Assembly: GCA_040387035.1 (NCBI GenBank)
Contig: JAZKEN010000032.1
Span: 1 to 64,000 of the forward strand
Origin: Methylotenera_A sp040387035
GTDB lineage: Bacteria; Pseudomonadota; Gammaproteobacteria; Burkholderiales; Methylophilaceae
Length of the DNA stretch: 64,000 bases
Direction of reading: 5' to 3'
Both the position numbers and the translations under genes were made by a program. Shown piece after piece: positions 62,066-64,000 of this stretch (positions are counted from its first letter, which is position 1; every line of letters begins with the position of its first letter). The notes beneath the pieces are model-generated. The model was not told the origin of the DNA and did not search any database. It saw only the letters and a program-made list of their open reading frames with translations.

Positions 62066-63334
62066 TTACTCCTGTGCCTGATGGGTAGAATGCTTCACAA
62101 CATCACCTAAAATACGTTCGATTTCCGCTATCGACTGGTGCGCATCCAACAGCGCCTGGATATACTGAGACTTGGCTTGAAACAAGGTGCGTTGCGCATC
62201 CAGCACGTCTAAAAATCCAAACTTGCCTGCGCTGAATCCTTTGTTTGCCGCATCAAAAGCGCTTTGCGACGCAGGCAGAATTTCGCTACGCAAGGCTTCA
62301 GCAGTCTGCCTTGCCGCATCCAGACGTTCGTATTGGGTGGCAAGATTAGCCTCTAACTGTGCCCTCAGGGCGACCAATTCGTCTTGCGCTTTATATTGGC
62401 GGCTTACGGCTTCACGCAGATTTCCCTGATTGCGGTCAAATACCGGGATGGGCACGCTTAGCCCAAGCAATGCCTGATTCAGGCCGCCAAGCTCCTGATT
62501 ATTGAGTACACCTGCGCTGATGGTGATATTGGGCGTGGATTTGCTGCGCGCTATCTTTGTCATACCGTCGCGCGCACTAATCTCCAGCTTGGCAAGACTA
62601 ATCGCAGGCGCGTTTTCTAAAGCTGCTGACAAGTCTGTTAAGCCAGACACATGCGGGATATTTTCGACATCTCCTTGCGCGCTTTCAAATGCAGGAGAAG
62701 GATTACCCCACAAGGCACTTAAGCGTTTGCGGGCGCTGTTTAATTGGCTGACAGCCTGATTAAATGCTATCTTTGCGCTGGATTCGGCAATTTTGGATTT
62801 GGTTTCTTCTACCGGTGAACTCTTACCCGCCTTAACACGTTTGGCGGCCGCATCCAATGCCAGGTTAGCCACCTCAAGGCTGGATTTACTCAGCTTTAAT
62901 CGCTCTTGGGCAGCCAGCAATTCATAAAAAGCATGGATGACATTGGCGTGAATTTCTGCCTTTTTACTGTCCAGTTCCGCTGTGGCTTTATTGTAGAAAG
63001 CATTCGCAGCTTCTATACGTGCTTCGCGCTTATTACCCAACTCAATTTCTTGATTCAGTTGTAAGAATATTTGACGCGTATCACTGCGTGTATCTTGTAT
63101 AGAGGTTGACAGGGATGGATTAGGCCTGGCCGCTGCCTGCGCCCTACTACCCTCAATCGCTTCACGTTCCCGTTCTGCAACAGCAATACTGGGATTGGCT
63201 TGCAACGCAAATCCCAGCGCCGCCTCAACCGCTAACGGACTCATTGGCTCAGTCAATTCTGCGCCAATGGCCAAATGACTGAATAAAGCCATGATCCACA
63301 ATGGCTTAAAAAAATACTTAAAGATGAATAGCAC
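62066..63334 (-). CDS. czcC: Heavy-metal RND outer-membrane factor, CzcC type
   Basis: This is the TolC-like channel of the Czc system. The product, 422 residues from the GTG at 63332-63334, has a signal peptide and the two OEP halves with LTEPMSPLAVEAALGFALQAN, QEIELGNKREARIEAANA and the late LDVLDAQRTLFQAKSQYIQALL. The GTG is preceded by GGGAG with a good spacing; a longer frame to 63382 has no such site. No lipobox is visible. It follows the small His-rich gene by about 80 bases. Confidence 0.9.
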   Translation of the reverse strand: MLFIFKYFFKPLWIMALFSHLAIGAELTEPMSPLAVEAALGFALQANPSIAVAEREREAIEGSRAQAAARPNPSLSTSIQDTRSDTRQIFLQLNQEIELGNKREARIEAANAFYNKATAELDSKKAEIHANVIHAFYELLAAQERLKLSKSSLEVANLALDAAAKRVKAGKSSPVEETKSKIAESSAKIAFNQAVSQLNSARKRLSALWGNPSPAFESAQGDVENIPHVSGLTDLSAALENAPAISLAKLEISARDGMTKIARSKSTPNITISAGVLNNQELGGLNQALLGLSVPIPVFDRNQGNLREAVSRQYKAQDELVALRAQLEANLATQYERLDAARQTAEALRSEILPASQSAFDAANKGFSAGKFGFLDVLDAQRTLFQAKSQYIQALLDAHQSIAEIERILGDVVKHSTHQAQE

Positions 63335-63413
63335 GATGCTCTCCCAAATCGAATACAAATCAGATAACCCTGCGCATAGCAAAAGCTATGGCTAAGTTAT
63401 CAGCGGATTGGAT

Positions 63414-63827
63414 TTAGAATTGTGGCGGAGCGCGCGACGCAGGTAGCCGTCGCTTGAGGGACTCTTTGGCAACAAAGAGGAATGCAGGATTGGGTTGATG
63501 CTTAGACTGAAATACAAGAATAAAACAAAAGCTGAAAACAAGAGCAATAACCGCTTTGATCAGTAGCACGCTATCGAAATCCGGTTTAATTCCAGAAGCG
63601 ACTGAAACCGTATGTGACGCATGCGGAACTCCGGATAAGGCATGGTCAGCCAAATTTTCCATGCTGATTGCTTCCTCGTGCTCATGACCAACATGAAAGC
63701 CAGTATTCTGAATAGGATGCTCACTATCCACATGGGCGTGAATAAACGGTTGCAATGCTTGCAGAATCGCAAAGCAGACAGCAACAGCCAGTGTAAACCA
63801 CTTAGTTTTGTTTAAAACCATGCTCAC
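63414..63827 (-). CDS. Small His-rich membrane protein at the head of the czc operon (CzcI-like)
   Basis: This 137-residue protein has a membrane segment or signal (about 9-27), a His-rich periplasmic-looking middle (residues about 29-75 with HAHVDSEH and HVGHEHEE), a second membrane segment (about 88-106) and a short basic end (RRLPASRAPPQF). Position and His content resemble CzcI and related metal-binding accessory proteins found at the start of czc operons, but I cannot align it with confidence. It may be a metal-binding accessory or sensor of the efflux system. Confidence 0.65.
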   Translation of the reverse strand: MSMVLNKTKWFTLAVAVCFAILQALQPFIHAHVDSEHPIQNTGFHVGHEHEEAISMENLADHALSGVPHASHTVSVASGIKPDFDSVLLIKAVIALVFSFCFILVFQSKHQPNPAFLFVAKESLKRRLPASRAPPQF

Positions 63828-63940
63828 AATCTATCAAACTTTAGCCGACAGGACAAACTATTTCCGCATACTTGTTACATGCGAATGGAAATCCATGTCA
63901 AACCTAGTGCTGGCACACAACCTAATGTTTTCGAACAATA

Positions 63941-63966
63941 AAAAACCACCGCAAGGGTGGTTTTTT
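63941..63966 (-). terminator. Rho-independent terminator after the tRNA/tmRNA gene
   Basis: ACCACC and GGTGGT pair around GCAAG, with an A-run before and a T-run after. It lies 7 bases beyond the CCA end of the RNA gene that is read on the minus strand, the expected place for its terminator. Confidence 0.85.
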
Positions 63967-63972
63967 ATTTTT

Positions 63973-64000
63973 TGGTGGAGATGGGGGGAATCGAACCCCC
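63973..64000 (-). tRNA. 3' end of a tRNA-Ala or tmRNA, rest outside window
   Basis: Read on the minus strand, the last 28 bases are a T-stem GGGGG, the T-loop TTCGATT, CCCCC, and the acceptor 3' strand CATCTCC, discriminator A, then CCA. U70 with A73 would allow a G3-U70 pair, the alanine identity element shared by tRNA-Ala and tmRNA. The T-arm is very like that of Neisseria tmRNA as I remember it. The body of the gene lies beyond 64000, so the choice between tRNA-Ala and ssrA cannot be made here. Confidence 0.75.

Noticed and set aside
1..64000. CRISPR arrays, insertion sequences, prophage genes
   Set aside because: No spaced direct repeats, transposase or phage genes were seen; the only dispersed repeat is the REP-like unit.

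Overview
The window looks like core chromosome of a betaproteobacterial methylotroph of the family Methylophilaceae, most like Methylotenera. Two gene sets support this. The fhc genes (46324-51541) and a block of methanofuran/tetrahydromethanopterin (H4MPT) cofactor genes (7053-10385) are typical of formaldehyde-oxidising methylotrophs. They sit among ordinary betaproteobacterial housekeeping operons: hfq-hflX-hflK-hflC-DUF2065-hisZ-purA and ndk-rlmN-pilW-rodZ-ispG-hisS-yfgM-bamB-der. Base composition is moderate to AT-rich, also in line with Methylotenera. The genus is inferred from gene content, not from a database search.

Layout. 1-3005 (+): 3' part of the SRP RNA, dnaX, ybaB, recR. 3049-5772 (-): mtaD-ubiG-gph/mupP. 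5877-6965 (-): an OmpA porin with its own terminator. 7053-10385 (-): dmrB, DUF6513 (DHPS-like), DUF447 and mfnB, overlapping or nearly so. 10560-17102 (-): the hfq to purA operon. 17287-18681 (-): gltX. 18860-20527 (+): an unrecognised 555-residue protein with a possible degenerate PilZ motif. 20586-26511 (-): a tripartite multidrug RND pump, divergent from its TetR regulator (26713-27360) with a palindromic operator between. 27357-28598: a PhyH dioxygenase and a small unknown gene, followed by a REP-like repeat. 28886-33134 (-): rimO, a ZIP transporter, pgeF and rluD. 33192-34019 (+): bamD. 34108-45069 (-): the der to ndk operon, carrying an extra pair of oligopeptide-type ABC ATPases. 45360-46190: two small envelope genes. 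46324-52521 (+): fhcB, fhcA, a PPOX-fold flavoprotein, fhcD, fhcC, then trhO. 52537-57252: a GGDEF/EAL sensor, a cupredoxin-like protein and a lipoprotein truncated globin, divergent from a DUF3034 outer-membrane protein. 57285-63827 (-): a Czc-type heavy-metal RND system with a small His-rich gene at its head. 63973-64000 (-): 3' end of a tRNA-Ala or tmRNA.

How the genes work together. The cofactor operon should supply the furan core of methanofuran and reduce dihydromethanopterin. The FhcABCD formyltransferase/hydrolase complex then uses these cofactors in the last steps of H4MPT-linked formaldehyde oxidation to formate. Two envelope-stress systems (drug and metal efflux) and two outer-membrane assembly lipoproteins (BamB, BamD) account for much of the rest.

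No intergenic stretch exceeds about 300 bases. No CRISPR array, insertion sequence or prophage was seen. The least ordinary parts are the DUF447/DUF6513 genes, the flavoprotein inside the fhc operon, the PilZ-like protein and the globin/cupredoxin/DUF3034/c-di-GMP cluster.
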